In this document: positions 34,634 to 43,786 of the stretch, in pieces
Numbering within the stretch: position 1 is the first letter of the stretch
How the letters are laid out: each line of letters begins with the position of its first letter
NCBI RefSeq assembly: GCF_000725625.1
Contig: NZ_JOHS01000003.1
Location: forward strand, 1-64,000
Reading direction: 5' to 3'
Length of the DNA: 64,000 bases
Source of the DNA: Streptomyces sp. NRRL F-6676
Lineage (GTDB): Bacteria; Actinomycetota; Actinomycetes; Streptomycetales; Streptomycetaceae
The notes under the pieces: generated by a model
Told to the model about the DNA's origin: nothing
Databases searched by the model: none
The model's input: only the letters and a program-made list of their open reading frames with translations
Program-made: the position numbers and the translations under genes

Positions 34634-34665
34634 AACGGCTCCTTCCGGGCTCTGGCTTCCGACTT

Positions 34666-36267
34666 TCAGAGGGGGATGTTGCCGTGCTTCTTCGGGGGGA
34701 GGGATTCGCGTTTGGTGCGCAGCTGGCGCAGGCCGCGGACGAGGTGGGCGCGGGTGTCGGAGGGCATGATCACGGCATCGACGTAACCGCGCTCGGCGGC
34801 GACGTAGGGGTTGAGGAGGGTGTCCTCGTACTCCTGGATGAGCCGGGCGCGGGTCGCCTCGGCGTCGTCGGCGCCGGCGATCGTGCGGCGGTGCAGGATG
34901 TTGACGGCGCCCTGGGCGCCCATGACGGCGATCTGGGCGGTGGGCCAGGCCAGGTTGAGGTCGGCGCCCAGGTGCTTGGAGCCCATGACGTCGTAGGCGC
35001 CGCCGAAGGCCTTGCGGGTGATGATGGTGATGAGGGGGACGGTGGCCTCGGCGTAGGCGAAGATCAGCTTGGCGCCGCGGCGGATGATGCCGTCGTGTTC
35101 CTGGTCGACGCCGGGCAGGAAGCCGGGGACGTCGACGAAGGTGAGGACGGGGATGTTGAAGGCGTCGCAGGTGCGCACGAAGCGGGCGGCCTTCTCGGAC
35201 GCCCTGATGTCCAGGCAGCCGGCGAACTGCATGGGCTGGTTGGCGACGATGCCGACGGGGCGGCCCTCGATACGGCCGTAGCCGGTGACGATGTTCGGCG
35301 CGTACAGCGGCTGCGTCTCGAAGAACTCCGCGTCGTCCAGGACGTGTTCGATCACCGTGTGGATGTCGTACGGCTGGTTCGCGGAGTCCGGGACGAGGGT
35401 GTCCAGCTCGCGGTCCTCGTCGGTGACGGCGAGGTCGGCCTCCTCGGGGAAGGCCGGGGGCTCGGAGAGGTTGTTCGAGGGCAGGTAGGACAGCAGCTGC
35501 TTGATGTACTCGATGGCGTCCTTCTCGTCGCCCGCCATGTGGTGGGCCACGCCGGAGGCCGTGTTGTGGGTGCGGGCGCCGCCGAGTTCCTCGAAGCCGA
35601 CGTCCTCGCCGGTGACGGTCTTGATGACGTCGGGGCCGGTGATGAACATGTGCGAGGTCTGGTCGACCATGACCGTGAAGTCGGTGATCGCGGGGGAGTA
35701 GACCGCGCCGCCCGCGCACGGGCCGACGACCAGGCTGATCTGCGGGATGACACCGCTCGCGTGGGTGTTGCGGCGGAAGATCTCCCCGTACGCGCCGAGG
35801 GAGGCGACGCCCTCCTGGATGCGGGCGCCACCGGAGTCGTTGATGCCGATGACCGGGCAGCCGGTCTTCAGCGCGAAGTCCATCACCTTGGCGATCTTCT
35901 GCCCGTAGACCTCGCCCAGCGCGCCGCCGAAGACGGTGAAGTCCTGGGAGAAGACGGCGACGGGGCGGCCGTCGACGGTGCCGTAGCCGGTGACGACGCC
36001 GTCGCCGTAGGGGCGGTTGTCCGCCAGGCCGAAGTCGGTCGAGCGGTGCCGGGCGAACTCGTCCAGTTCGACGAACGAGTCTGCGTCCAGGAGGAGTTCG
36101 ATCCGCTCGCGGGCCGTCAGCTTGCCCTTGGCGTGCTGCTTGTCGACGGCGCGTGCCGAACCGGCGTGCGTGGCTTCCTCGATACGGCGCTGCAAATCCG
36201 CGAGCTTGCCCGCGGTGGTGTGGATGTCGATCTCTTCGCGCGCCTGGCGCTCTTCCGGCTCGGACAT
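34666..36267 (-). CDS. pccB: Propionyl-CoA carboxylase beta subunit
   Basis: Carboxyltransferase subunit of 533 residues, transferring the carboxyl group from biotin on AccA to propionyl-CoA (and possibly acetyl-CoA). Typical stretches: [40 protein letters not shown] forming the first oxyanion region, and [20 protein letters not shown] with [12 protein letters not shown] forming the second. The ATG at 36267 ([20 protein letters not shown]) matches the family N-terminus. It is first in a run with pccE, a small membrane protein and maf, and divergent from birA. Confidence 0.95.
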   Translation of the reverse strand: MSEPEERQAREEIDIHTTAGKLADLQRRIEEATHAGSARAVDKQHAKGKLTARERIELLLDADSFVELDEFARHRSTDFGLADNRPYGDGVVTGYGTVDGRPVAVFSQDFTVFGGALGEVYGQKIAKVMDFALKTGCPVIGINDSGGARIQEGVASLGAYGEIFRRNTHASGVIPQISLVVGPCAGGAVYSPAITDFTVMVDQTSHMFITGPDVIKTVTGEDVGFEELGGARTHNTASGVAHHMAGDEKDAIEYIKQLLSYLPSNNLSEPPAFPEEADLAVTDEDRELDTLVPDSANQPYDIHTVIEHVLDDAEFFETQPLYAPNIVTGYGRIEGRPVGIVANQPMQFAGCLDIRASEKAARFVRTCDAFNIPVLTFVDVPGFLPGVDQEHDGIIRRGAKLIFAYAEATVPLITIITRKAFGGAYDVMGSKHLGADLNLAWPTAQIAVMGAQGAVNILHRRTIAGADDAEATRARLIQEYEDTLLNPYVAAERGYVDAVIMPSDTRAHLVRGLRQLRTKRESLPPKKHGNIPL

Positions 36268-36497
36268 CGGGGATGCGGCTCCCTGCCTGCTCAAGTGGGG
36301 ACGTGAGGGTGCGATGTGCGGTTCTCGGGTGATCGTGGGCGATTGGGGGTGATCACGGATGATCGGGGGCGACCGGGGGACGACGCTGGTCGGTGACGCT
36401 CGTGCGAGGGGTGGGCTACTCATCCGTAGCGTAGTGGTGTGCCTACGGGTCGGCAGTGCGGCGTTGGCCACACCCGACGCGCTCTAGGGTGACTCGT

Positions 36498-37370
36498 ATG
36501 ACGCCGCGAGACGCTTCCGAGCCGCCCCCCAGCCGCTGGTCCGACCTGGAGCGGCCGCCGCTCGACGCCGGTGGGCTGCGCCGGGCGCTGGTGCGGCCGG
36601 GGAGCCTGTGGTCGGAGGTGGAGGTGGTGCAGCGCACCGGGTCCACCAACAGCGATCTGGTCGCCCGTGCGGCGAAGGGCACGGCGGCCGAGGGCGCGGT
36701 GCTGGTCGCGGAGGAGCAGAGCGCGGCGCGCGGCCGGCTCGACCGGCGGTGGACGGCTCCCGCCCGGTCCGGCCTCTTCTTCTCCGTCCTGCTCGACCCC
36801 GCCGAGGTACCCGTCGCCCGCTGGGGCTGGCTGCCGCTGCTCACCGGCGTCGCGGTGGCCACCGGGCTGTCCCGCGCGGCGGGCGTCGACACCGCCCTGA
36901 AGTGGCCCAACGACCTGCTCGTCACGGTGGACGGCGCCGAGCGCAAGACCGGCGGCATCCTCGCCGAGCGGGCCGGGGAGCGGGGCGTGGTCGTCGGCAT
37001 CGGCATCAACGTCACCCTGCGCGCGGACGAGCTCCCCGTGCCCACCGCCGGGTCGCTGGCCCTCGCGGGCGCGGCCGGCACGGACCGCGACCCGCTGCTG
37101 CGGGCGGTGCTGCGCTCCCTGGAGCAGTGGTACGGCCGCTGGCGGGAGGCCGGCGGGGACGCCGCGGCGAGCGGACTCCAGGAGACGTACGCCGCCGGAT
37201 GCGCCACCCTGGGCCGTACCGTGCGGGCCGACCTGCCGGGCGACCGGTCGGTCACCGGGGAGGCGGTGGCGGTCGACGGGGACGGACGGCTGGTGATCGC
37301 CACGGAGGAAGGGGTACAGGAGCCGGTGGGCGCGGGCGACGTGATCCATCTGCGGCCCGCGCGGGGGTGA
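36498..37370 (+). CDS. birA: Biotin-protein ligase
   Basis: Attaches biotin to the carrier domain of acyl-CoA carboxylase. A 290-residue ligase without the N-terminal DNA-binding domain of E. coli BirA, so it is a class I ligase and not a repressor. Seen: RTGSTNSDLVARA, EEQSAARGRLDRRW for biotinyl-AMP binding, ALKWPNDLLVTVDG with the catalytic Lys, KTGGILAE and GIGINVTL. The ATG at 36498 was chosen as the start. Its position beside pccB and near accA fits its substrate. Confidence 0.95.
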   Translation: MTPRDASEPPPSRWSDLERPPLDAGGLRRALVRPGSLWSEVEVVQRTGSTNSDLVARAAKGTAAEGAVLVAEEQSAARGRLDRRWTAPARSGLFFSVLLDPAEVPVARWGWLPLLTGVAVATGLSRAAGVDTALKWPNDLLVTVDGAERKTGGILAERAGERGVVVGIGINVTLRADELPVPTAGSLALAGAAGTDRDPLLRAVLRSLEQWYGRWREAGGDAAASGLQETYAAGCATLGRTVRADLPGDRSVTGEAVAVDGDGRLVIATEEGVQEPVGAGDVIHLRPARG

Positions 37371-37467
37371 GAGCGGGCAGCTCCGCCGGGGAGTGAGCTA
37401 CCGCACACCTGCCGTAGAGTTGAGCGCGGTCGATACCTGACCGCGACAGATCGGAAGGGCAGCAGGC

Positions 37468-38718
37468 GTGACCGTCGACGATTCGGGCTCGGGCACGGGC
37501 GCACATCCCGCCCCCGACGGTGAACCGGCGCGGGACGACGAGACCGGCGCGGGTGAACCCGGCTCCGGGGAGCCGGGTTCCGACGAGGTGGGGGCGGGAC
37601 GGGCGACCGGTGGCGACGTGGCCGATGGTGACGGCGACGTGGCCGACGGTGAGGACGACGACGGGGAGGACCCGCTCGCACTCCGCCTCGAAGGCCTGAT
37701 CCTCGGCGCCGAGCGCCGCTACACCCCCTTCCAGGCGGCCCGCAGCGCGGGCGTCTCCATGGAACTGGCCTCCCGCTTCTGGCGGGCCATGGGCTTCGCC
37801 GACATCGGCCAGGCCAAGGCGCTCACCGAGGCCGACGTCCTGGCCCTGCGACGGCTCGCCGGTCTCGTCGAGGCGGGACTGCTCAGCGAGGCCATGGCGG
37901 TGCAGGTCGCCCGGTCCACCGGCCAGACCACCGCCCGGCTGGCCGAATGGCAGATCGACTCCTTCCTGGAGGACCTCACCGAGCCGCCCGAGCCCGGCAT
38001 GACCCGCACCGAGGTGACGTACCCGCTGGTGGAACTGCTCCTGCCGGAGCTGGAGGAGTTCCTGGTCTATGTCTGGCGGCGCCAGCTCGCCGCCGCCACC
38101 GGACGGGTCATCCAGGCCACGGACGACGAGGAGATGGTCGACCGCCGCCTCGCCGTCGGCTTCGCCGACCTCGTCGGCTTCACACGGCTGACCCGGCGGA
38201 TGGAGGAGGAGGAGCTCGGCGAGCTGGTCGAGGCGTTCGAGACGACCGCGGCGGACCTGGTCGCGGCCAACGGCGGCCGGCTCATCAAGACCCTCGGCGA
38301 CGAGGTCCTCTACGCGGCCGACGACGCCGGTGTCGCCGCCGAGACGGCCCTGCGGCTGATCGAGACCATGGCGAACGACGAGACGATGCCGGAGCTGCGC
38401 GTCGGCATAGCGTTCGGCACGGTGACCACCCGGATGGGCGACGTCTTCGGTACGACGGTGAACCTCGCGAGCCGGCTGACGTCGATAGCCCCCAAGGACG
38501 CGGTCCTCGTCGACCAGGCGTTCGCCGAGGAACTCATCCGCTCCGGCGAGGCCCCCGCCTCGGAGGCGGAAGCGGCCGAAGCCGCCGCGACGGCGGAGAA
38601 GGAGGGCGAGGACGCCCCCGCCTACCGCTTCGCCCTCCAGCCCATGTGGCAACGCCCGGTCAGGGGCCTGGGCGTGGTCGAACCCTGGCTGCTGACGCGA
38701 CGGACGCCCGAGGAGTAG
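37468..38718 (+). CDS. cya: Adenylate cyclase, class III
   Basis: A 416-residue soluble class III cyclase making cAMP. After an acidic low-complexity start (about 1-65) comes a helical regulatory domain of the kind in pH-sensing M. tuberculosis Rv1264 (RRYTPFQAARSAGVSMELAS, VEAGLLSEAMAVQVARSTGQ). The catalytic domain follows, with metal-binding Asp in VGFADLVGFTRLT, the second in LGDEVLYAADD and the transition-state region TTVNLASRLTSIAP. The GTG start has GGAAGG upstream. In S. coelicolor this cyclase affects germination and development. Monocistronic downstream of birA. Confidence 0.94.
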   Translation: MTVDDSGSGTGAHPAPDGEPARDDETGAGEPGSGEPGSDEVGAGRATGGDVADGDGDVADGEDDDGEDPLALRLEGLILGAERRYTPFQAARSAGVSMELASRFWRAMGFADIGQAKALTEADVLALRRLAGLVEAGLLSEAMAVQVARSTGQTTARLAEWQIDSFLEDLTEPPEPGMTRTEVTYPLVELLLPELEEFLVYVWRRQLAAATGRVIQATDDEEMVDRRLAVGFADLVGFTRLTRRMEEEELGELVEAFETTAADLVAANGGRLIKTLGDEVLYAADDAGVAAETALRLIETMANDETMPELRVGIAFGTVTTRMGDVFGTTVNLASRLTSIAPKDAVLVDQAFAEELIRSGEAPASEAEAAEAAATAEKEGEDAPAYRFALQPMWQRPVRGLGVVEPWLLTRRTPEE

Positions 38719-39074
38719 GGGCGAGCGCCCCATAGGAGCGCGGGGCTGTGTCGATCTACGGCTCCGCCGCGCGGGCGCGAGCAACCGCAGCCCCGCTAGG
38801 GGCGCGAGGCTGTGTTGTCTGCGCGGGCCGCCGCGGGTGCGCGACCACCCACCGTGCCCCATAAGGGGCGCGGGGAACTGCGCGAGAAGTCCCCACCCGC
38901 CCGCACCCGCCCCCCAACCCCACCCACTCGAGCTCCCAAGCGCCCGGGGTCCAAGGGGCGAAGCCCCTTGAAGGGACGGGAAGGGTAGGGGCGGCGGGGG
39001 CGAAAACACCCCACGAGAACCCCACCCCACTTCCGCCACCCCCCACTCCCCTGCGATGATCGACCCGACCACAA
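38719..39074. repeat. Copy of the composite dispersed repeat downstream of cya
   Basis: No gene is seen. Block B pieces occur in reverse (GGGGCTGTGTCGATCTACGG, then CTCCGCCGCGCGGGCGCGAG near 38741-38785; AGGGGCGCGGGGAACTGCGC near 38864-38883), followed by block A (AAGGGGCGAAGCCCCTTGAA and GGGAAGGGTAGGGGCGGCGG, about 38953-39015). The AAGGGGCGAAGCCCCTT element is itself a hairpin and may terminate cya. Confidence 0.75.
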
Positions 39075-39090
39075 GTTAACCCACGTTAAC
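39075..39090. promoter_or_regulatory. Paired GTTAAC sites upstream of the enoyl-CoA hydratase gene
   Basis: GTTAAC occurs at 39075-39080 and 39085-39090, 4 bp apart and 13 bp before the hydratase ATG. Each is a perfect 6-bp palindrome, and AT-rich 6-mers like this are rare in such GC-rich DNA. An operator or part of the core promoter is likely. Confidence 0.5.
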
Positions 39091-39102
39091 CGGGAGGGCG
39101 CC

Positions 39103-39918
39103 ATGGACGACGACACGACGGAACACACGGAGGAGCGCCGCTACGGCGACCACGTCGTCGTAAAACGCCACACCCACGTCGCCGAACTCGTCCTCGACCG
39201 CCCCAAGGCGATGAACGCCGTCTCGACGGCCATGGCCCACTCCCTCACCGCCGCCTGCGCCGCCCTCGCCACGGACAGAACCGTACGAGCCGTCGTCCTC
39301 ACCTCCACCCACCCCCGCGCCTTCTGCGTAGGCGCCGACCTCAAGGAACGCAACTCCCTCACCGACGCCGACCTCCTCGCCCAACGCCCCCTCGCCCGCG
39401 CCGCGTACACCGGCGTACTGGATCTCCCCATGCCGACGATCGCCGCGGTCCACGGCTACGCCCTCGGCGGCGGCTTCGAACTCGCGCTCGCCTGCGACGT
39501 GATCGTCGCGGACAGCACCGCGGTGGTGGGCCTGCCCGAGGTCTCGGTCGGCGTCATCCCGGGCGGCGGCGGCACGCAACTGCTGCCCCGCCGCGTCGGA
39601 GCGGCCCGCGCGGCGGAGCTGATCTTCTCGGCCCGCCGGGTCGAGGCACCCGAGGCGCGACGGCTCGGCCTGGTGGACGAACTGGTCGAGGCGGGCGAGG
39701 ACCGCGAGGCGGCGCTCGCGATGGGCGCCCGGTTCGCCGCGAACTCACCGGTCGGCCTGCGGGCGGCGAAGCGCGCGCTGCGGGTCGGCTGGGGGCTGGA
39801 GTTCCGGGCGGGCCTGGAGGTGGAGGACGCGGCCTGGCGCACGGTCGCGTTCTCACCGGACCGCGCGGAGGGAGTGGCGGCGTTCAACGAACGCCGACCG
39901 CCACGCTGGGAGGACTGA
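39103..39918 (+). CDS. Enoyl-CoA hydratase/isomerase family protein
   Basis: A 271-residue crotonase-fold enzyme acting on acyl-CoA. VAELVLDRPKAMNAVSTAMA opens the fold, HPRAFCVGADLKERNSLTD gives the first oxyanion-hole region, and GYALGGGFELALACD the second. PEVSVGVIPGGGGTQLLPR carries the catalytic Glu region of hydratases. A GGGAGGG ribosome site precedes the ATG. It is single, between the adenylate cyclase and GGDEF genes, so the pathway cannot be fixed; fatty-acid or amino-acid beta-oxidation is likely. Confidence 0.93.
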   Translation: MDDDTTEHTEERRYGDHVVVKRHTHVAELVLDRPKAMNAVSTAMAHSLTAACAALATDRTVRAVVLTSTHPRAFCVGADLKERNSLTDADLLAQRPLARAAYTGVLDLPMPTIAAVHGYALGGGFELALACDVIVADSTAVVGLPEVSVGVIPGGGGTQLLPRRVGAARAAELIFSARRVEAPEARRLGLVDELVEAGEDREAALAMGARFAANSPVGLRAAKRALRVGWGLEFRAGLEVEDAAWRTVAFSPDRAEGVAAFNERRPPRWED

Positions 39919-40049
39919 GCGCCCCACACGCCGGGACGACCGGGCGCCCCGCGCGCACCCGTGCGCGCCCCGCACGCACCTGTGCCCCCTCACCCCCGTT
40001 CGCCGTCCCCAACCTCCCGTATCGCCCCAATCCTCCCTAACCTGGAGTG

Positions 40050-41198
40050 ATGGGTGAGGACAGACGGTTGCGGGCCGTGGTCGCGCTGGCGCAGGGCATG
40101 GCCGCCGCGCCCACTCCCCGCGACGCCTGGCGCGCCGCCGCCCTCGGGGCCTGCGACGCGCTCGTCGGCAGCTTCGCCGCGCTCTCCGTCTGGGAGCGCG
40201 ACCGCGGCTGCCTGCGCGTCCTGGCGAACGTCGGCGCCCGCGCCGAGGACGAGGAGGAGTTCCCCGAGGACGAGACGTACCCCGTGCACGAGTTCCCGGA
40301 GATCACCGAGTTCCTGCACGAGCGCTGGGCCGGCGGCGTCGGCCCGAGCGCCTGGGTGGAGACGGCCGGCGGCCCGGAGGGCGCGTCGGCCACCCGCGCC
40401 GGCTACTGCCACCAGCGCGTCGCCGCGCTCCGCCGCCGGGGCCGCGGCGCCTGCGTCGTCGCCCCGGTCGTACTGCACGGCCGCGCCTGGGGCGAGCTGT
40501 ACGTGGCGCGACCGGTGGGCGCGCCCGTCTTCGACCGGGCGGACGCCGACTTCGCGACCGTGCTCGCCTCCGTCGTCGCGGCCGGGATCGCGCAGACCGA
40601 GCGGCTGGAGGAGGCCCGCCGGCTGGCCTTCACCGACGCGCTCACCGGTCTGGCCAACCGCCGCGCCGTCGACATGCGGCTGGACGAGGCGCTGGACCTG
40701 CACCGGACCGAGGGTGCCGTCGTCAGCCTCGTCGTCTGCGATCTGAACGGGCTGAAGCGGGTCAACGACACCCGCGGCCACGCGGTCGGCGACCGCCTGC
40801 TGGAACGTTTCGGTTCCGTGCTCTCGCTGTGCGGCGCGATGCTCCCGGGCACGCTCGCCGCGCGGCTCGGCGGCGACGAGTTCTGCCTGCTCGCGGTCGG
40901 ACCGCCCGGCGACGCGGTGGTCCGCGCGGCCGACGAACTCTGCCGGCGCGCGGCCGAGCTGGAACTGGGGGACGGGGTGGCGTGCGGCGTCGCCTCCACG
41001 GACGACCCCATCGGACCGGTGCGCTCGGGCCGCCGCCTCTTCCGCCTCGCCGACGCCGCACAGTACCGGGCGAAGGCCCTCCGGGCGGGCAAGCCGGTGG
41101 TGGCGGGACGCGAGGGCGCGGACGACCCGGTCGTCCGCCTGGCGGACGCCCGCCCGGAAGGCGCGGAACGCCGCACCTTCCGAGGCCGCGTGCCGTGA
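40050..41198 (+). CDS. cdgE: GAF-GGDEF diguanylate cyclase
   Basis: A 382-residue protein with an N-terminal GAF-like sensor (about 1-180) and a C-terminal GGDEF domain (about 200-345). The active-site motif is intact (RLGGDEF) and DALTGLANRRAV and CDLNGLKRVND are present, so it should make c-di-GMP, the regulator of streptomycete development through BldD. No EAL domain or membrane segment, so it is a soluble enzyme. Position and domain order match the gene I recall as cdgE (SCO4931) of S. coelicolor. GTG at 40047 immediately before the ATG is an alternative start. Confidence 0.9.
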   Translation: MGEDRRLRAVVALAQGMAAAPTPRDAWRAAALGACDALVGSFAALSVWERDRGCLRVLANVGARAEDEEEFPEDETYPVHEFPEITEFLHERWAGGVGPSAWVETAGGPEGASATRAGYCHQRVAALRRRGRGACVVAPVVLHGRAWGELYVARPVGAPVFDRADADFATVLASVVAAGIAQTERLEEARRLAFTDALTGLANRRAVDMRLDEALDLHRTEGAVVSLVVCDLNGLKRVNDTRGHAVGDRLLERFGSVLSLCGAMLPGTLAARLGGDEFCLLAVGPPGDAVVRAADELCRRAAELELGDGVACGVASTDDPIGPVRSGRRLFRLADAAQYRAKALRAGKPVVAGREGADDPVVRLADARPEGAERRTFRGRVP

Positions 41199-41224
41199 CC
41201 CTCCGGGTGGGGCGCGGGAGAGCT

Positions 41225-41300
41225 CGGGGGCCCCTGTGATTCGTCGGCTGCGGGTGCGTCGTGGCGTGTCGCGCAGTTCCCCGCGCCCCTTGAGTGCCGT
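41225..41300. repeat. Block B copy of the dispersed repeat
   Basis: CGGCTGCGGGTGCGTCGTGG followed by GCGCAGTTCCCCGCGCCCCT (core near 41271-41290), the same core as in the other gaps. It sits between the GGDEF and hutH genes. Confidence 0.75.
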
Positions 41301-41359
41301 CGGCCGACAACCCACCCCCACCCGTGACACCACGGAATTCACTGCGTACGCTCCTGAAT

Positions 41360-42904
41360 ATGGATATGCAAACCGTGGTGGTGGGCACCACCACAGTCAC
41401 CGCGTCCGACGTCCTCGCCGTCGCCCGCGACGGCGCCCGCATCGAGCTCGACGACGACGCCCGCACGGCCCTCGCCGCCGCCCGCCGCACCGTCGACGCA
41501 CTCGCCGCCAAGCCCGACCCCGTCTACGGGGTCAGCACCGGCTTCGGCGCCCTCGCCACCCGGCACATCGGCGCGGACCTGCGCGGCCGGCTCCAGCGCA
41601 ACATCGTCCGCTCGCACGCCGCCGGCATGGGCCCCCGCGTCGAGCGCGAGGTCGTCCGCGCGCTGATGTTCCTGCGGCTGAAGACCGTGTGCTCCGGACA
41701 CACCGGCGTGCGCCCCGAGGTCGCGCAGACCATGGCGGACATCCTGAACGCCGGCATCACCCCGGTCGTCCACGAGTACGGCTCCCTCGGCTGCTCCGGT
41801 GACCTCGCGCCGCTCTCGCACTGCGCGCTCACCCTCATGGGGGAGGGCGAGGCCGAGGGCCCCGACGGCGTCGTACGCCCCTCGGCCGAGCTCCTCGCCG
41901 CGCACGGCATCGCCCCCGTCGAACTGCGCGAGAAGGAGGGGCTCGCCCTCCTCAACGGCACCGACGGCATGCTCGGCATGCTGCTCATGGCCCTCGCCGA
42001 CCTCGACACCCTCTACAAGACCGCCGACATCACCGCCGCCCTCAGCCTGGAGGCCCTGCTCGGCACCGAGAAGGTGCTCGCCCCCGAGCTGCACGCCATC
42101 CGCCCGCACCCCGGGCAGGCCGCCAGTGCCGCCAACATGCTCGCCGTGCTGCAGGGCTCCGAACTCACCGGGCACCACCAGGACGACGCGCCCCGTGTGC
42201 AGGACGCGTACTCCGTGCGCTGCGCGCCCCAGGTCGCGGGCGCCGGCCGGGACACCCTCGCGCACGCCCGCCTGGTCGCCGAGCGCGAACTGGCCGCCGC
42301 CGTCGACAACCCGGTGGTCCTGCCCGACGGCAGGGTGGAGTCCAACGGGAACTTCCACGGCGCCCCGGTGGCGTACGTCCTCGACTTCCTCGCCATCGCC
42401 GCCGCCGACCTCGCCTCCATCGCCGAGCGCCGCACCGACCGGCTGCTCGACAAGAACCGCAGCCACGGGCTCCCGCCGTTCCTCGCGGACGACCCCGGCG
42501 TCGACTCCGGGCTGATGATCGCCCAGTACACGCAGGCCGCCCTGGTCAGCGAGTTGAAACGGCTCGCGGTGCCGGCCTCCGTCGACTCGATCCCGTCCTC
42601 CGCGATGCAGGAGGACCACGTCTCGATGGGCTGGTCGGCGGCGCGCAAGCTGCGTACGGCGGTCGGCAACCTCGCCCGCGTCCTGGCGGTCGAGCTCTAC
42701 GCGGCCACGCGCGCGATCGAGCTGCGCGAGGGGCTGACCCCCGCCCCGGCGAGCCGCGCGGCGATCGACGCGGCCCGCGCGGCCGGCATCGGCGGCCCGG
42801 GTCCCGACCGCCACCTCGCCCCCGACCTGGCGGCGGCGGACGCCTTCGTCCGCGAGGGCGGCCTGGTCGCGGCCGTCGAGACCGTCACCGGACCGCTGGC
42901 CTAG
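41360..42904 (+). CDS. hutH: Histidine ammonia-lyase
   Basis: First step of histidine breakdown: histidine to urocanate and ammonia. 514 residues. The electrophilic MIO cofactor forms from a tripeptide, here Cys-Ser-Gly in GSLGCSGDLAPLSHCAL rather than the Ala-Ser-Gly of the Pseudomonas enzyme. Other family signatures: DPVYGVSTGFGALA with the catalytic Tyr, NGTDGMLGML, QDAYSVRCAPQVAGAG and SNGNFHG. The ATG at 41360 (MDMQTVVVG) was chosen; the ATG two codons in is an alternative. No other hut gene is adjacent, which is normal in Streptomyces. Confidence 0.95.
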   Translation: MDMQTVVVGTTTVTASDVLAVARDGARIELDDDARTALAAARRTVDALAAKPDPVYGVSTGFGALATRHIGADLRGRLQRNIVRSHAAGMGPRVEREVVRALMFLRLKTVCSGHTGVRPEVAQTMADILNAGITPVVHEYGSLGCSGDLAPLSHCALTLMGEGEAEGPDGVVRPSAELLAAHGIAPVELREKEGLALLNGTDGMLGMLLMALADLDTLYKTADITAALSLEALLGTEKVLAPELHAIRPHPGQAASAANMLAVLQGSELTGHHQDDAPRVQDAYSVRCAPQVAGAGRDTLAHARLVAERELAAAVDNPVVLPDGRVESNGNFHGAPVAYVLDFLAIAAADLASIAERRTDRLLDKNRSHGLPPFLADDPGVDSGLMIAQYTQAALVSELKRLAVPASVDSIPSSAMQEDHVSMGWSAARKLRTAVGNLARVLAVELYAATRAIELREGLTPAPASRAAIDAARAAGIGGPGPDRHLAPDLAAADAFVREGGLVAAVETVTGPLA

Positions 42905-43003
42905 GGCCTGTCGCTCCCTTCCTGTCGTCCGCCCGGAGGATGCGCACGGAAGCGTGATAAGGGGCGCGGGAGCGTACGGGGGCGAGCGGGAGCGTGCGGG
43001 GCG

Positions 43004-43426
43004 TCAGTACGCCGCCGTGCGCTCCCGTCGTACCGAGTACGCCACGAAGCCCGCGCCCAGGCCGAGCAGGAGCGTGCCGCCGACGACGTACGGGGTGGTG
43101 TCGATGCTGCCCGTGTCGGCGAGCCGGGTGCCGGCCGGGCCCTCCAGGGTCTGCGTGGCCGTCCCCGTCCCCGCGCCCGTCCCCCTGGTCGTCTCCGAGG
43201 CGGTGTCCGCGGCCTGCGCGGCCGTGTGCTCCGTGGTCGTCGTCGTGTCCGTGGAGGTTCTCGCGACCGCCGAGGAGTCCGTCATCGTCGACGTCGACTC
43301 CTGGGACGCGTCCTGCGAGGCGTTCGCGCTCGGGACGAACCAGAGGGCCGCGAGCATGGTTCCCGCGGCGGTGGCGGTCAGCAACGATCGGCGTGCGGTG
43401 GACGACGATCGGCGTGCGGCGGACAC
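43004..43426 (-). CDS. Cell-wall-anchored protein with LAxTG sortase signal
   Basis: A 140-residue surface protein. Basic start and signal peptide (RRSLLTATAAGTMLAALWFV to SANAS), a Ser/Thr-rich low-complexity middle (SSAVARTSTDTTTTTEHTA) and a C-terminal sorting signal: LADTG, a hydrophobic helix (YVVGGTLLLGLGAGFVAY) and the basic tail SVRRERTAAY. LAxTG is the motif of class E sortases, which anchor chaplins and other surface proteins in streptomycetes. The short Ser/Thr-rich mature part is more like a wall stalk than an enzyme. Convergent with hutH. Function unknown. Confidence 0.85.
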   Translation of the reverse strand: MSAARRSSSTARRSLLTATAAGTMLAALWFVPSANASQDASQESTSTMTDSSAVARTSTDTTTTTEHTAAQAADTASETTRGTGAGTGTATQTLEGPAGTRLADTGSIDTTPYVVGGTLLLGLGAGFVAYSVRRERTAAY

Positions 43427-43786
43427 GAAATATCGATCCCCTTGTGGCGCTTGCGAATTGGCCGTGTGGGCAGATGTTAGTGACAGGCGTGGGCCGTGGG
43501 AAAGTCACGGCCCCCCGGCGACCGGCACAAGGCGGTTTCACGCCACCCCGGTGCGCCGGTCCGGCGGCCGGGCGGGGATGATTGATCCCCGGGATCGGGA
43601 ACCGGAACCGGGCTCCACGCGTCTGAGTGATTGCTCCCTGGCGTCCCTCGGCACGCGGTGACCTCCGTGCGCCGGCCGCCCGGCGTGGTGTGCCTAACAC
43701 GTCCGGGGCCTGTGGATGGGGACGGACCGGTCGTAGCGTTGAAGGTTCTGACGGGGATCTCGGGGTTTTTTGGGGATTCGGCAACG
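43427..43786. other. Divergent promoter region between surface-protein and Ldt genes
   Basis: 360 bp without a supported gene. The part next to the surface protein is comparatively AT-rich (GACACGAAATATCGATCCCC near 43421-43440, GTGTGGGCAGATGTTAGTGA near 43463-43482), suggesting its promoter. Nearer the transpeptidase gene is CGGGGTTTTTTGGGGATTCG (43761-43780), a T-run flanked by G and C just before the start; an untranslated leader is likely. Confidence 0.45.

Noticed and set aside
43754..43780. Possible intrinsic terminator or attenuator at CGGGGTTTTTTGGGG
   Set aside because: A T6 run is present, but no stable stem precedes it and it lies directly before the L,D-transpeptidase start, so a terminator here would be odd.
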